From a virus, in IMG/VR virus record IMGVR_UViG_3300029989_000137, positions 1 through 26,196 of that record: a stretch of DNA of 26,196 bases. One strand, written 5' to 3'. The position numbers were made by a program, and so were the translations under genes. Positions 1 to 9,546 of this stretch are shown in pieces. The notes under the pieces are model-generated. The model did not search any database. It saw only the letters and a program-made list of their open reading frames with translations, and was not told the DNA's origin. The stretch's first letter is position 1. Each line of letters begins with the position of its first letter.

Positions 1-252
1 GATTACTATGGAGCTGGATCAACAGGAGTAGGAAGAATCGGTGGTTCTACGAATCTAGTTAACTTGTCATATTCTAAAAAGATTGGAATCGACATTATGA
101 CACAAGATTCTTCAGTTTTCTCATTCGACATTCAAGTTTACGCAAAATATAAAGCAGATACTCCAGCTGAAGCATCTACATTAGCAGTTAAAAATACATC
201 AGCATTAAATTCTAAATTCAGAGAATATGATACCAACCACGGCCTCATATAA
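1..252 (+). CDS. 3' end of a probable virion structural gene (partial)
   Basis: The reading frame is open from base 1 and closes at TAA 250-252, so the window holds the last 83 codons of a longer gene. The segment is rich in Ala, Ser, Thr and Gly. It reads as a beta-rich ending (GIDIMTQDSSVFSFDIQVYA) followed by an Ala-rich helix-like stretch. No catalytic motif is visible. It lies 14 bases upstream of a giant structural-type gene and in the same orientation, which suggests a tail or baseplate protein. Specific identity (sheath, tube, baseplate) cannot be assigned from this fragment. A Met codon at 64 would give a 62-residue ORF, but the frame is open further upstream, so that is not the true start. 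Confidence 0.6.
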   Translation, partial: DYYGAGSTGVGRIGGSTNLVNLSYSKKIGIDIMTQDSSVFSFDIQVYAKYKADTPAEASTLAVKNTSALNSKFREYDTNHGLI

Positions 253-266
253 AATAATATACAAAT

Positions 267-3200
267 ATGGCTTCTAAGATTAAAGTCGTTAGCCCATACA
301 TGCAACAAAACGGAGGAGACTCCGTTTTGTCTGCTATTGAACTCAGTTCTCCACTTTCAACAAGAGAACTGACGATCGAGCTTGGACCTACTGCTTCACA
401 ACCTCATTTATCAGAGGCTTTTCAAATAGCTTTATCATCTAGTGACGGAATTGAGATGTCTCCTAATGGAATATCTAACGAACTCGATAATATCATATTT
501 CACGATCAACGTATAAGTGTAGCATTAGATTCTACTGCTTCTCATGATACAGTGCTTACTCTTTCCTCATCTAATGGAACAGTAAGTCCTTTATTTTCTG
601 ATGCAGGAGTAACATTTACAGATATACATGTAACAAATACACATCATGACATCGTAACAGACCGTGATCTAGCATATATGCATAATTTCAATGGTCAAGA
701 ATATGTAGTTAAACAAGATGACCAAATGTTATTAGATGCTGATACATCTTTTTTAATTCTTAGAACAAACCCTAAATTAACGGGTAATGTAAAAGTTACA
801 GTAGACAATAAAAGCAAAATTTGGTTGAATTCTATTGATGCGGTAAAAGAACTTGCAGATAGTAGATTTAAGAAAGTCAAAGTTAATCCGAATTCTAATT
901 ACGCAATAGACATACATAAATTTTTCGATGACGGTAAAACACCAGCGGAAATAGTATACGCGTTACATGAAGAAAGTGCTAGTTATTTTTCTACACAACG
1001 TACATTAGACAAACAACACGATCATTTTTACACAACTGGAGGTTATCAATTAATCGACAAAATGTATGATGAAGATTTCGCATATTTCGCTCCATTAAAA
1101 CTTAATAAAATACTACCTGAATATTTCGTAATATTTAAAGCTGACGGTGCTGTAAATGAATTTACTTATGCATCAGATAAGAGCGACTGGATGAATCATG
1201 TATCTGAAGATATCTTGAACAATGCTAAAATAGTTAAGTCATACGATCTTACAGAACGATCTAATATCGGAAAATATATTCGTAACTTATTGAATCATCC
1301 AGCAAAAAAGGAAGAAGAACTTACAGTTTCTTTTCAAGCTAATAGCTATACATCTTTCAATGGAATTGCATACGATAAAGGGTCATTTGCTCAAATGGGC
1401 GAGATATTGAGTGATTATTTTTCTACACCTAACCCTCTTATAAGTGTAGAAGAATATCTGTCATTAGGATTCGAACGTAATCATCTAATTACACCATCTA
1501 TTTTAAACTTAGAGTTTTTATTTTTTGATGAAGAAGCAAAAGAATATGAAATAAACAGATACTTCGGACTATATGTTTCAGCTAATGAATTATCAAGATT
1601 TAATCTAAGCTTATCTGGTATTGAACAATTCTCAGGTGTAAATAATCAATTGCCTATTCCTACACTAGGAAAATATGGACAGAACTTCTCAAAAAAGAAG
1701 TTTGTACAAACTAATGCGAACGGAATTAAGCTTTATGGTGATATGAGTACGTTAGAATATACTGATATAGATGTGTACTCTGCGAGAATAGATGCAGTAG
1801 GATTCGGTTACATAGAATTTAGTGGAGATTGGACATTATCACCTTATTTAACTATAGGCTCTACTATCACAGTAAGCAATGAAAATTCGCAATTTGTCAC
1901 TACAGTAGTATCTATTGAACAATTAAGCAATAAAGCCCGCATTCATACAGTAGATCAGATAATAGAAATTTATGTTGGTCATACAGCACATTTCAATGGC
2001 ACAGTAGATCGTTGGAAAGAAAAAGTCTTATTGAAAGATACTTCAAATAGAATTTTTTATTTACAAGACAAGCTAAATGATTTATACAAAGTAAATGATA
2101 CTAAAATTGTTCAAACATCTACTGGAAGTTTCGAGTTCAGAGATGATCTAGAAATAGATTTGACAAATACACAAATTGACTTATCTAAATTTACAGGTGA
2201 GTTAGAAATGACTTCTCAAACTGAAGCTGTCATTCAAGGCACTATGGGGCATTCTGTAGCAATGTTGGAGATTATAGATGCATTAAAAGAAGGAGATTCT
2301 ATCATTATAGAATGGAGCTTATTAAGTGATGAAACTCCTATGAGATGGGAAGTTAATGTTTCTACTCCTTATTTGAATGACTATGAAGTTTGGCCAGAAG
2401 CTAATGAGCATATGTTCACAGATGTAGATAATAGACAATATAAATGCTATTCAAATATAGTTAATACTGGAACTACGAATGATTCAATCAGTCTAGCTAA
2501 AATAGCAGATACTATAAAAAGAGCTTTCGATACATTCCCATTCAAGATATTTAAAGTCATTGCATCGGATAATAAACTGTTCTTTAAGAGCATAAATAGT
2601 GGAGATACAACTAATGAGCTTTACGTTAAATTGCATATTACAACTAATTCTATCCGTTCATTAGACTATAATGCACCAATAGGAGATAGTAAATTTAACT
2701 TCATGGGTGGTTCTACTAGACTTAATAATAGAGTACGAATATCTTCAGATGTAGCAAAAGGTATTACAGAGGATGAATGGTTTAGAGTTGTAGGTAGTTT
2801 TTCTTCATTAGAAAGCTATAATCTATGGGGAAATAAAGTACTTTACTATCCAAGTTTAATAGATGAAGTATATACTGATGATGTATTAGTAGATTTCTCA
2901 GACAAATCATATTCAATGATTAAGCTTTCTACTGATTCAAAGTTTGATCTTACATATGACGATAAAGTAACAGCATATAATGTATTTAAGCCAAAACTAG
3001 GCATTCTAAGTATATTTCCAGTTAAAGATTTCGATAATGATTACTTTTACTCTGATTATTCAAAGAGCTATGACAAAGAGCTTGAAAACTTCTTTAAGAA
3101 TAACGGCGTATTCACAATAGTAAATATAGACTATACATTAAATACAGTTGAATTAGATAGACCATTTTACCGATCAGGTGAAGTAGATATTCTAGGAGTA

Positions 3201-5828
3201 TATAATGATGGACGAAATCCAAAAAGCTATAACGGTAAACTTAAATTGAAATTTCAGACTGCAAGTACTACAGCTGAAATAATCTACTATAAAGGACCGC
3301 TTGGTACATGGGATTTGACATCTGCAGAATTAGATTTCGGTATACTGAACGTATCACCAGAAAGATTAGTTCTATTAGATGGTGATCAGATTCTATATTT
3401 TGATGAAAGTGATTTGTCTAAATTCAAAGGATTCTTGACATTAAGTAACGTAAACTCAGAACACGATTTTACTACATTTAAAGAGAAAGAGTCAATCTGG
3501 AGTTACGATAGATTCATATTTGATCATGTAAGCTCAGAGTATATGAGAAACTATGAAAATTTCACTACTGAATATGCTTTGACTTCTAAAGTAGTTCCGT
3601 ACATCTGCAAATGGGTATCTAAAGATAAAGATATCAGAGATAATGCATACCGATTAAATTATAATCGTGCATTTGGTACAATGAATTTTACACCATCATC
3701 AAATATTACAGTATCTGATACAAGATACCATACACATGAATGGTCATACATTGGAAATGTACCGAGTTATTTTGACATAAATGAACTTGAGAATACGTAT
3801 TCATATATGTTCGAGTCTATTGATGACTATGATTTCACTTCTATTACTAGAGACTGGTTCATAGAATACTTCTCTATTGGATATCCAGTAGAAAGAACTT
3901 CAAATAAGCTTAACATAGACAGAACAGAAAGATTTTCAACTTTTAAATATGATGACGTAGAAGGTAAAACTTATACTATGTTTAGAGGAGCTAAATTTTC
4001 AATTTCCGATCTTGTAAATAGTGAAAATGTTAATCAATCATTATATGATGGGTATAAGTTTGCGTCTGTTATCATTTCTAAGAATGAAAACGATAAGAAA
4101 TATGAAAATCCAGTAGATTTTAAACTGATCATAAACGATAAATTCAAGTTTATTGTTAACGTGATATACGTTAATTTATCTACATACAAAAATCCAAACG
4201 GTAACATTTCATATGTGGATTTATATACTATGCAGAATAGAAGAGATAAAGCTACTTATACATTTGATCTAGCAAAAACGAATGTTAATATATTGACCGA
4301 TGTAGTAGGATTTAACTATAATCTCGGTATACCATCTGATGTGATTTTGAATACTCAATCTAGATTAACTACAGGTGCAATTTTAACTGGTAGTAATATT
4401 ACAGAACGTATAAATCCTGCATTAAGCGGTGAATATTCATATTTGTATGGTCTATCTGCTATCGGCGTAAATAATCCTGAAGTAAGTGCTATAACTCCTA
4501 CGTTATTAAATTTTGATGAAACACGATTCATATTTAATGACGGTGAAACTTTCATATTCAATCCAGTTACAAAACTTGCATATAATGCAAACTTATTACC
4601 AGATAATACGTGGTTATTATTTAAGAATTTTTATGCATCAGGAGGAGATAATTTATACGAATATACACGTAAATTGTTATCATTCTTTGAGATATCTAAA
4701 GCTTTAAATAAAAACTCTGATAAATTAATAACAGATATTACTAGAGTAAGCAAAAACGGTATAAAAACTTCAGAATCTGCTATACGAATCGAGCATGTAC
4801 AGCCTGAAAAGATTCTGCAAACATACGATCTATTGCCTGTATCAGATACAAATAAACCTTCACAACTTTATTCAAAAGATGTAATAGGTGTAGAAATTCA
4901 GGTAATAAAAGATCCGAAATATATCTACAGATATCAAGGAAACTTTTCACCTAAGTTTAAAGATTTATTCTTCTTTGCTTCACGTGAAGATAAAGATTTT
5001 GCACTATCTCATAATAGAGACTACAAATTTAGAAACACTCATTTATTAGTGAAGCCTACAAGCTATACAAATAGAAATCTTTACTTTAATAAAGTAGCAG
5101 ATGAGGAAATTTTGAATATTCCATTGAACAGTGGATATAAAAGTCTTTATCCTTTAGTAGATGAGATATCGATAGACAGGATGAACAATTTCATTTGGAA
5201 TTCAACATGGGATAACTTACAGTACCAGAAATATTCTTCTATTTCTAATTTCAGTACATTAAAAGGTACAACAGAAATGAAAGAAAATAAGTCATTTTTG
5301 GGTTCTAAGATGATGAAGGTACCAGAAACATTCGAGCTATTTGAATTTTTATCTTCTGAATATTCTTTTAGAGAAGTGACAACTAGCGGTGCTACTAAAT
5401 ATATAGTAGAAGTCAATATAGCTAATAGATTGCTTAGAGAACTATTAGGCACAGATAATTCTAAAGCTAAGAAAATATTTTACGACATTGCCCAGAAAAA
5501 TGCAAACATTATAAGTCCAGATGAAGTAGAAAGCAAATGTATAGATTATTTACAGAAGAATATTCTGCCAGTATATGATATAAGTAATGTAAACTTCTAT
5601 CTATTAGAAACTGGTAACAAGGGTACTATACCTAGTGAAAATGAAAGACCTGTAATAGAAAGTATGAACGATAAGACTTTATCTAAAATAGAGCTTTTGA
5701 AAAAATATCAAGTGAAAAAAGATCTAAAAGTTAGTATCAGTAACGATATGAGTATAACATTAGAATTTACACCTGACACAAGATTTTATACATCAGTAGG
5801 GTTTGGTATAAACGTTAAGCGTATATAG
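267..5828 (+). CDS. Giant (1853 aa) putative tail/baseplate structural protein
   Basis: This is the largest gene in the window. It has no signal peptide, no transmembrane segment and no enzymatic motif that I recognise. The composition is that of a large beta-rich virion protein: many Asn, Asp, Ser, Tyr and Phe, few Cys. It starts 14 bases after the preceding stop behind an A-rich leader without a Shine-Dalgarno sequence. It is followed 53 bases later by a collar-domain fibre gene. In T4 the large baseplate wedge proteins (gp6, gp7, gp10) precede the short tail fibre gene gp12, so a baseplate-wedge role is plausible by position only. At 1853 residues it is well above the T4 wedge proteins. 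It could instead be a tail-fibre or whisker scaffold. A perfect GNRA-loop hairpin sits within its first 25 codons. Function is not recognised. Confidence 0.8.
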   Translation: MASKIKVVSPYMQQNGGDSVLSAIELSSPLSTRELTIELGPTASQPHLSEAFQIALSSSDGIEMSPNGISNELDNIIFHDQRISVALDSTASHDTVLTLSSSNGTVSPLFSDAGVTFTDIHVTNTHHDIVTDRDLAYMHNFNGQEYVVKQDDQMLLDADTSFLILRTNPKLTGNVKVTVDNKSKIWLNSIDAVKELADSRFKKVKVNPNSNYAIDIHKFFDDGKTPAEIVYALHEESASYFSTQRTLDKQHDHFYTTGGYQLIDKMYDEDFAYFAPLKLNKILPEYFVIFKADGAVNEFTYASDKSDWMNHVSEDILNNAKIVKSYDLTERSNIGKYIRNLLNHPAKKEEELTVSFQANSYTSFNGIAYDKGSFAQMGEILSDYFSTPNPLISVEEYLSLGFERNHLITPSILNLEFLFFDEEAKEYEINRYFGLYVSANELSRFNLSLSGIEQFSGVNNQLPIPTLGKYGQNFSKKKFVQTNANGIKLYGDMSTLEYTDIDVYSARIDAVGFGYIEFSGDWTLSPYLTIGSTITVSNENSQFVTTVVSIEQLSNKARIHTVDQIIEIYVGHTAHFNGTVDRWKEKVLLKDTSNRIFYLQDKLNDLYKVNDTKIVQTSTGSFEFRDDLEIDLTNTQIDLSKFTGELEMTSQTEAVIQGTMGHSVAMLEIIDALKEGDSIIIEWSLLSDETPMRWEVNVSTPYLNDYEVWPEANEHMFTDVDNRQYKCYSNIVNTGTTNDSISLAKIADTIKRAFDTFPFKIFKVIASDNKLFFKSINSGDTTNELYVKLHITTNSIRSLDYNAPIGDSKFNFMGGSTRLNNRVRISSDVAKGITEDEWFRVVGSFSSLESYNLWGNKVLYYPSLIDEVYTDDVLVDFSDKSYSMIKLSTDSKFDLTYDDKVTAYNVFKPKLGILSIFPVKDFDNDYFYSDYSKSYDKELENFFKNNGVFTIVNIDYTLNTVELDRPFYRSGEVDILGVYNDGRNPKSYNGKLKLKFQTASTTAEIIYYKGPLGTWDLTSAELDFGILNVSPERLVLLDGDQILYFDESDLSKFKGFLTLSNVNSEHDFTTFKEKESIWSYDRFIFDHVSSEYMRNYENFTTEYALTSKVVPYICKWVSKDKDIRDNAYRLNYNRAFGTMNFTPSSNITVSDTRYHTHEWSYIGNVPSYFDINELENTYSYMFESIDDYDFTSITRDWFIEYFSIGYPVERTSNKLNIDRTERFSTFKYDDVEGKTYTMFRGAKFSISDLVNSENVNQSLYDGYKFASVIISKNENDKKYENPVDFKLIINDKFKFIVNVIYVNLSTYKNPNGNISYVDLYTMQNRRDKATYTFDLAKTNVNILTDVVGFNYNLGIPSDVILNTQSRLTTGAILTGSNITERINPALSGEYSYLYGLSAIGVNNPEVSAITPTLLNFDETRFIFNDGETFIFNPVTKLAYNANLLPDNTWLLFKNFYASGGDNLYEYTRKLLSFFEISKALNKNSDKLITDITRVSKNGIKTSESAIRIEHVQPEKILQTYDLLPVSDTNKPSQLYSKDVIGVEIQVIKDPKYIYRYQGNFSPKFKDLFFFASREDKDFALSHNRDYKFRNTHLLVKPTSYTNRNLYFNKVADEEILNIPLNSGYKSLYPLVDEISIDRMNNFIWNSTWDNLQYQKYSSISNFSTLKGTTEMKENKSFLGSKMMKVPETFELFEFLSSEYSFREVTTSGATKYIVEVNIANRLLRELLGTDNSKAKKIFYDIAQKNANIISPDEVESKCIDYLQKNILPVYDISNVNFYLLETGNKGTIPSENERPVIESMNDKTLSKIELLKKYQVKKDLKVSISNDMSITLEFTPDTRFYTSVGFGINVKRI
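305..330 (+). other. Perfect 11-bp hairpin with GAGA tetraloop at the start of the giant gene
   Basis: Bases 305-315 (ACAAAACGGAG) pair without mismatch with 320-330 (CTCCGTTTTGT), enclosing a GAGA loop (a GNRA tetraloop). The A-tract/T-tract arms and the GNRA loop resemble the terminator after the gp32-like gene. It lies about 39-64 bases after the ATG at 267. It may act as an intragenic partial terminator or attenuator for transcripts from the upstream gene, as an RNA 3'-end stabiliser, or as a processing site. Which of these applies is inference. Confidence 0.55.
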
Positions 5829-5851
5829 TATGTCAACCCATTGCACGAAAC

Positions 5852-5860
5852 GATATATAA
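5852..5860 (+). promoter_or_regulatory. Candidate phage promoter element GATATATAA
   Basis: The 53-base gap between the giant gene and the fibre gene contains GATATATAA followed by an A-rich leader up to the ATG at 5882. Close variants occur in other gaps (15311, 19788, 13312). The motif resembles the T4 late-promoter box TATAAATA. In AT-rich DNA such words are common, so this is only a candidate. Confidence 0.3.
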
Positions 5861-5881
5861 AAAAAGAAAAAAACACGTCAA

Positions 5882-8800
5882 ATGTCACAATTAAATTTGC
5901 GTCCATTATTATCTGGTGATGATAATTCGTCACTAATAAATAAAGTAAACTATAACTTTCAACAAATAGCGTTAAATGGCGGTGGCCCAGACGGTGAGAA
6001 AGGTCTATTGGGAGCTCCGGGATATCCTGGTCCAGTTGGTCCAACAGGTCCTATCGGTCCAACCGGCCCTAATGGTACACATACTTACACAGGTATAACA
6101 GCACCAAACGATAGATTGGATTTAGTTCCACCACCTAGAATAAACGACATCTATATACAGACTAATACATTCAACGGTGAGATCATAACATGGGTTAAAA
6201 CTACTGATGCACAAGATGGCTGGGTTCAAGAATCTAGTATCGATACATCAAATAGTTTTTTCAATATAACGTATGCTGCAGGATCGGGATCACAATCTGA
6301 GAAAGCATTAACTCCTTCTATAAGTAGAGCACAGAGAATCTTATTTGCAGATATTGCAACCTCGAGTATAGAAGGTACAATCTATTCTACTTTAGACACA
6401 TTAGATTTAGCTAATTTCTTAAAACCTTCTCCAGCAAGTGATTGGTTAGCAGCTTTTGCCAACCCTGGACAGCAAATAAGACTTATTAATACGCATACAG
6501 TAGGAGGTGTACCATCACAGATTACCGCAGATAATAATGTAGAAAAACAAGGTAAATATGCTGGAGCATATATTTCTCTAGAATCAGTATTTGATGCATC
6601 AAGCTTATTATTCAATATTAAAGATGCGGGTCTTCCTCTTGGATATACCCCAAATAAGTATTTTGCAGTAAAGTTGAACACAGATGCTCATGATACTACA
6701 TCTTTATATTCTGATACTCATAACAATACAGGTATAGGAGCAGTTTTAGGTGAAACTCTATTAGATAGATTGAACGTATTCGGTAATCAGTCTGTATTTA
6801 ACCCTTATGATGCTACTACAATTTTAAACATTGATGGAAAAACAGCTGGTTCAGCTGCTAGACTATCACTATCTTTAGGTAGACATCAGAATGCTATTAA
6901 TAAAATTTGGAATTTCGACATATCTCCTAATTATGAAGGTGTAAAAATATTCGGATTAGAAAATTCAATTGATCATGCTGTTTTACATATGAACGTACTT
7001 CCAGGTATCGATAGTGCACCTACAGGTAGATTAAGTGTAGGTAACGAAGATGGTGTAGCAAGTTTAGAAGTAGGTACAATCACACATGGTAGAGTAAGTA
7101 TGGGACAAATACCAGCTTCTCTAACAGATGGTTGGGCTGATTCATATATTGGATTCAATGCAAGAAGAAATGTAGCAGCTAACGGAACATGGTATTTTGA
7201 CACAGATGGAACAAACAATGCAGGTTCTGTACTTTGGAATTCAGTAAAAGATTCTGTTACCGGACTCAATATAAATTCTACAACTGGTAACACACAATCT
7301 ACAAAAAGTGATACTTGGTTATTAGACGGCAGTGTTTTATTCAAAAAAGGCACAGTATCTAATGATTCTGTGAAAATTCTTTTAAATTCTGCCAATCTTA
7401 TAGAAAGTAATGCAAATAAATTACCGGATTTAGTTATCGGTGCAGATTATACATTTAACTTTAACGATAAGACATCAGGTATCGGTTTAGGAAATGGTGT
7501 ACCAATAGAATGGCTTGGTTCGCATGGAGGTAATCCTATTCAAGCATCTGGTTTCAGATTAGTGAATACCGAAGTAAATGACACAAGCTCTATATTTAGC
7601 ATACAAAATAGAACTAAAGAAGACACTTGGTGGAACGATATCATAAGATTCTACGGCGGAAATAACACAAAAGCTAAAACGTATCAAGGCTCTGTTGTAA
7701 TAGGAGGTATTACTAATACATCTACACCAACAGATACTTTTACAGATGCTATGCTAAATATTGTTGGTAATTATGCACTAACAGGAGGTAAAGACTTATT
7801 AAGTATAGTAACTAATACGTTTGATACAGCATTAACTGTACTATCTAACGGTGATTTCCAACTTAATAAATTAGTGTATCTTACAGAATATCAGAATAAT
7901 GTATTAGTAACATCCGGAGGAGATTTATTGAATACTTATTCATTACCCGATACTCCCAATAAAGTAGATGTGTCAAAAGCTACAGTTCCAGATACTACAA
8001 CAGATGCTGCAAATCTTATTGCATCTCTAGATGACTTAGTAACTGATCCAACTTTATTGGCGCCACTAATAGATGAACATAATATAGCAACTAATGAATC
8101 ATTAAAATGGCTCATTGACTTTGCTAATGCAGTAAAACTTAGATTCAAAGACACGTATGCTAAGACCGAAACTTATGCTAAGACCGAAACTTATACTAAA
8201 GATGAAGTCGATGCAGAACTAGCAGCCGGAACAGATAAAACACCGGTTGGTGTAATAGTTGCATGGCCTGGTCCTGTAATACCTACTGGATGGCATGAAT
8301 GTGAAAACACAACACTCTTCCAGCATCCAAGTTATGGAGCACCGGGTAATCAGGCTTTATTTGACGCAATAGGAGGTGATAGCTCACCTTATGGATTCGG
8401 AGCAGGACTTTATTCACATGCATTTAGACTGCCATATATTCCACCAATGGGAGCTCCTACTGTAGCAGACCCAACCAGAGTTGTAAGTTTAACTTTAGTA
8501 AATGGAGGAACAGGATATGCAACAGGTTCAGCCACGGTAGGTAACATATCATATGGTGGAACGTATCCAAAGGCGCATCTTACAGTTAGTGGAGGTATTA
8601 TTACTGCTATAGAACTTTTAGATTCACAAGCAGGTTTTGCAGATGGTATAGTTGGTACTATTATACAGGGTTCGGCTAATAATGCTACATGTATAATGCA
8701 TACAGCTAAGATTGGATATGTAGGAGGTGTAATAAATCAAGGATTACGTATTGAACAAACACCAGCTCATATACACACAGTAAATGGCATAAGATTGGAA

Positions 8801-9532
8801 ACGATAGATGGTACAGGTAGTCAATCTGGACCAGAAGGTGGTATATCTGGAGGTAGTGCAATTACTACAACTTCAGTAGGTAATGACATGACACACAATA
8901 ACTTGAGCCCATTTGCATCTATGAAATGGATCATAAAAACAGGAACTCTAACTTTAGCTACTCCTACATATACTCCTCCTACTGTATTTACTTATGCTGC
9001 TACGACTGTATTAGCAGAAAGCGCAATAGCAAATGGTAACGTATCAGATGATGGTGGTTCTACTGTATCAGCTAAAGGATTCGTAGTTAATACTACTGGT
9101 AATCCTACTATGTCAGATACTGTAGTACCCGGAGGTTCAGGATTAGGATCATTCTTCGTAACGTTATCAGGATTGACAGTAGAAACTACATACTATATTA
9201 AAGCATTTGCTACTAATACAACTGGCACAAGCTTTGGTGCAGAACAAACCTTTACTACAACTGCCGCAATAGTAGATAACTACATAAATGTTGCCCAGAC
9301 AGGCCCAGATAGTGTACAAGTATATAGTACATTCTTCGTTAACAGTAATATCGAAGCACATGTAAATGTGACATATGATGATTCTTCAACATCTACTGAA
9401 TTTATCACAATTAACTATGGCGATACATCAGCTAATGCATATGGCCTAGGATCAGGATCTAATATAGTAGCAGTATATATAAATTCTTTGAATATAACAT
9501 CAGATAGCATGTACAATTACATAATCTTATAA
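5882..9532 (+). CDS. Tail fibre: collagen-like, phage tail-collar and Fn3-like domains
   Basis: Domain order: a short N-terminal segment (residues 1-32, with NKVNYNFQQI, resembling baseplate-attachment ends of phage fibres). Then about ten Gly-X-Y triplets (35-64), typical of trimeric collagen-like shafts. A long beta-rich shaft follows to about 740. Next is a YAKTETYAKTETYTK repeat (about 759-775), then a phage tail-collar domain starting PVGVIVAWPGPVIPTGW (788). The collar is apparently split by a 100-residue Gly-rich insertion (about 860-958) and resumes with PAHIHTV and ends SPFASMKWIIK (about 1009-1019). A fibronectin-III-like domain (about 1035-1130) and a C-terminal beta domain complete it. 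The collar resembles T4 gp12, the short tail fibre, whose His-X-His residues bind metal; HIH is present here. It probably binds the host surface. The exact receptor is unknown. Confidence 0.88.
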   Translation: MSQLNLRPLLSGDDNSSLINKVNYNFQQIALNGGGPDGEKGLLGAPGYPGPVGPTGPIGPTGPNGTHTYTGITAPNDRLDLVPPPRINDIYIQTNTFNGEIITWVKTTDAQDGWVQESSIDTSNSFFNITYAAGSGSQSEKALTPSISRAQRILFADIATSSIEGTIYSTLDTLDLANFLKPSPASDWLAAFANPGQQIRLINTHTVGGVPSQITADNNVEKQGKYAGAYISLESVFDASSLLFNIKDAGLPLGYTPNKYFAVKLNTDAHDTTSLYSDTHNNTGIGAVLGETLLDRLNVFGNQSVFNPYDATTILNIDGKTAGSAARLSLSLGRHQNAINKIWNFDISPNYEGVKIFGLENSIDHAVLHMNVLPGIDSAPTGRLSVGNEDGVASLEVGTITHGRVSMGQIPASLTDGWADSYIGFNARRNVAANGTWYFDTDGTNNAGSVLWNSVKDSVTGLNINSTTGNTQSTKSDTWLLDGSVLFKKGTVSNDSVKILLNSANLIESNANKLPDLVIGADYTFNFNDKTSGIGLGNGVPIEWLGSHGGNPIQASGFRLVNTEVNDTSSIFSIQNRTKEDTWWNDIIRFYGGNNTKAKTYQGSVVIGGITNTSTPTDTFTDAMLNIVGNYALTGGKDLLSIVTNTFDTALTVLSNGDFQLNKLVYLTEYQNNVLVTSGGDLLNTYSLPDTPNKVDVSKATVPDTTTDAANLIASLDDLVTDPTLLAPLIDEHNIATNESLKWLIDFANAVKLRFKDTYAKTETYAKTETYTKDEVDAELAAGTDKTPVGVIVAWPGPVIPTGWHECENTTLFQHPSYGAPGNQALFDAIGGDSSPYGFGAGLYSHAFRLPYIPPMGAPTVADPTRVVSLTLVNGGTGYATGSATVGNISYGGTYPKAHLTVSGGIITAIELLDSQAGFADGIVGTIIQGSANNATCIMHTAKIGYVGGVINQGLRIEQTPAHIHTVNGIRLETIDGTGSQSGPEGGISGGSAITTTSVGNDMTHNNLSPFASMKWIIKTGTLTLATPTYTPPTVFTYAATTVLAESAIANGNVSDDGGSTVSAKGFVVNTTGNPTMSDTVVPGGSGLGSFFVTLSGLTVETTYYIKAFATNTTGTSFGAEQTFTTTAAIVDNYINVAQTGPDSVQVYSTFFVNSNIEAHVNVTYDDSSTSTEFITINYGDTSANAYGLGSGSNIVAVYINSLNITSDSMYNYIIL
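5984..6073 (+). repeat. Collagen-like Gly-X-Y coding repeat
   Basis: Ten consecutive Gly-X-Y triplets are encoded here, several of them GPT, GPI or GPV. The DNA is visibly richer in G and C than its surroundings because of Gly and Pro codons. Such tracts form trimeric shafts in phage fibres and can vary in length by recombination. Confidence 0.85.
8156..8191 (+). repeat. Exact 18-bp tandem direct repeat inside the fibre gene
   Basis: TATGCTAAGACCGAAACT occurs twice in tandem (8156-8173 and 8174-8191), followed by a degenerate third unit. It encodes the YAKTET repeat, a type common just before receptor-binding heads in phage fibres. Exact nucleotide identity suggests recent duplication. Confidence 0.9.
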
Positions 9533-9546
9533 AAATTAAATAAATT

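Noticed and set aside
5147-5452. Minus-strand 101-codon open frame within the giant gene.
   Set aside because: It lies entirely inside a strongly coding plus-strand gene, has low-complexity composition and no leader or neighbour support.
6973-7395. Minus-strand 140-codon open frame within the fibre gene.
   Set aside because: It is the shadow of the plus-strand fibre frame; no family-like features and no regulatory context.
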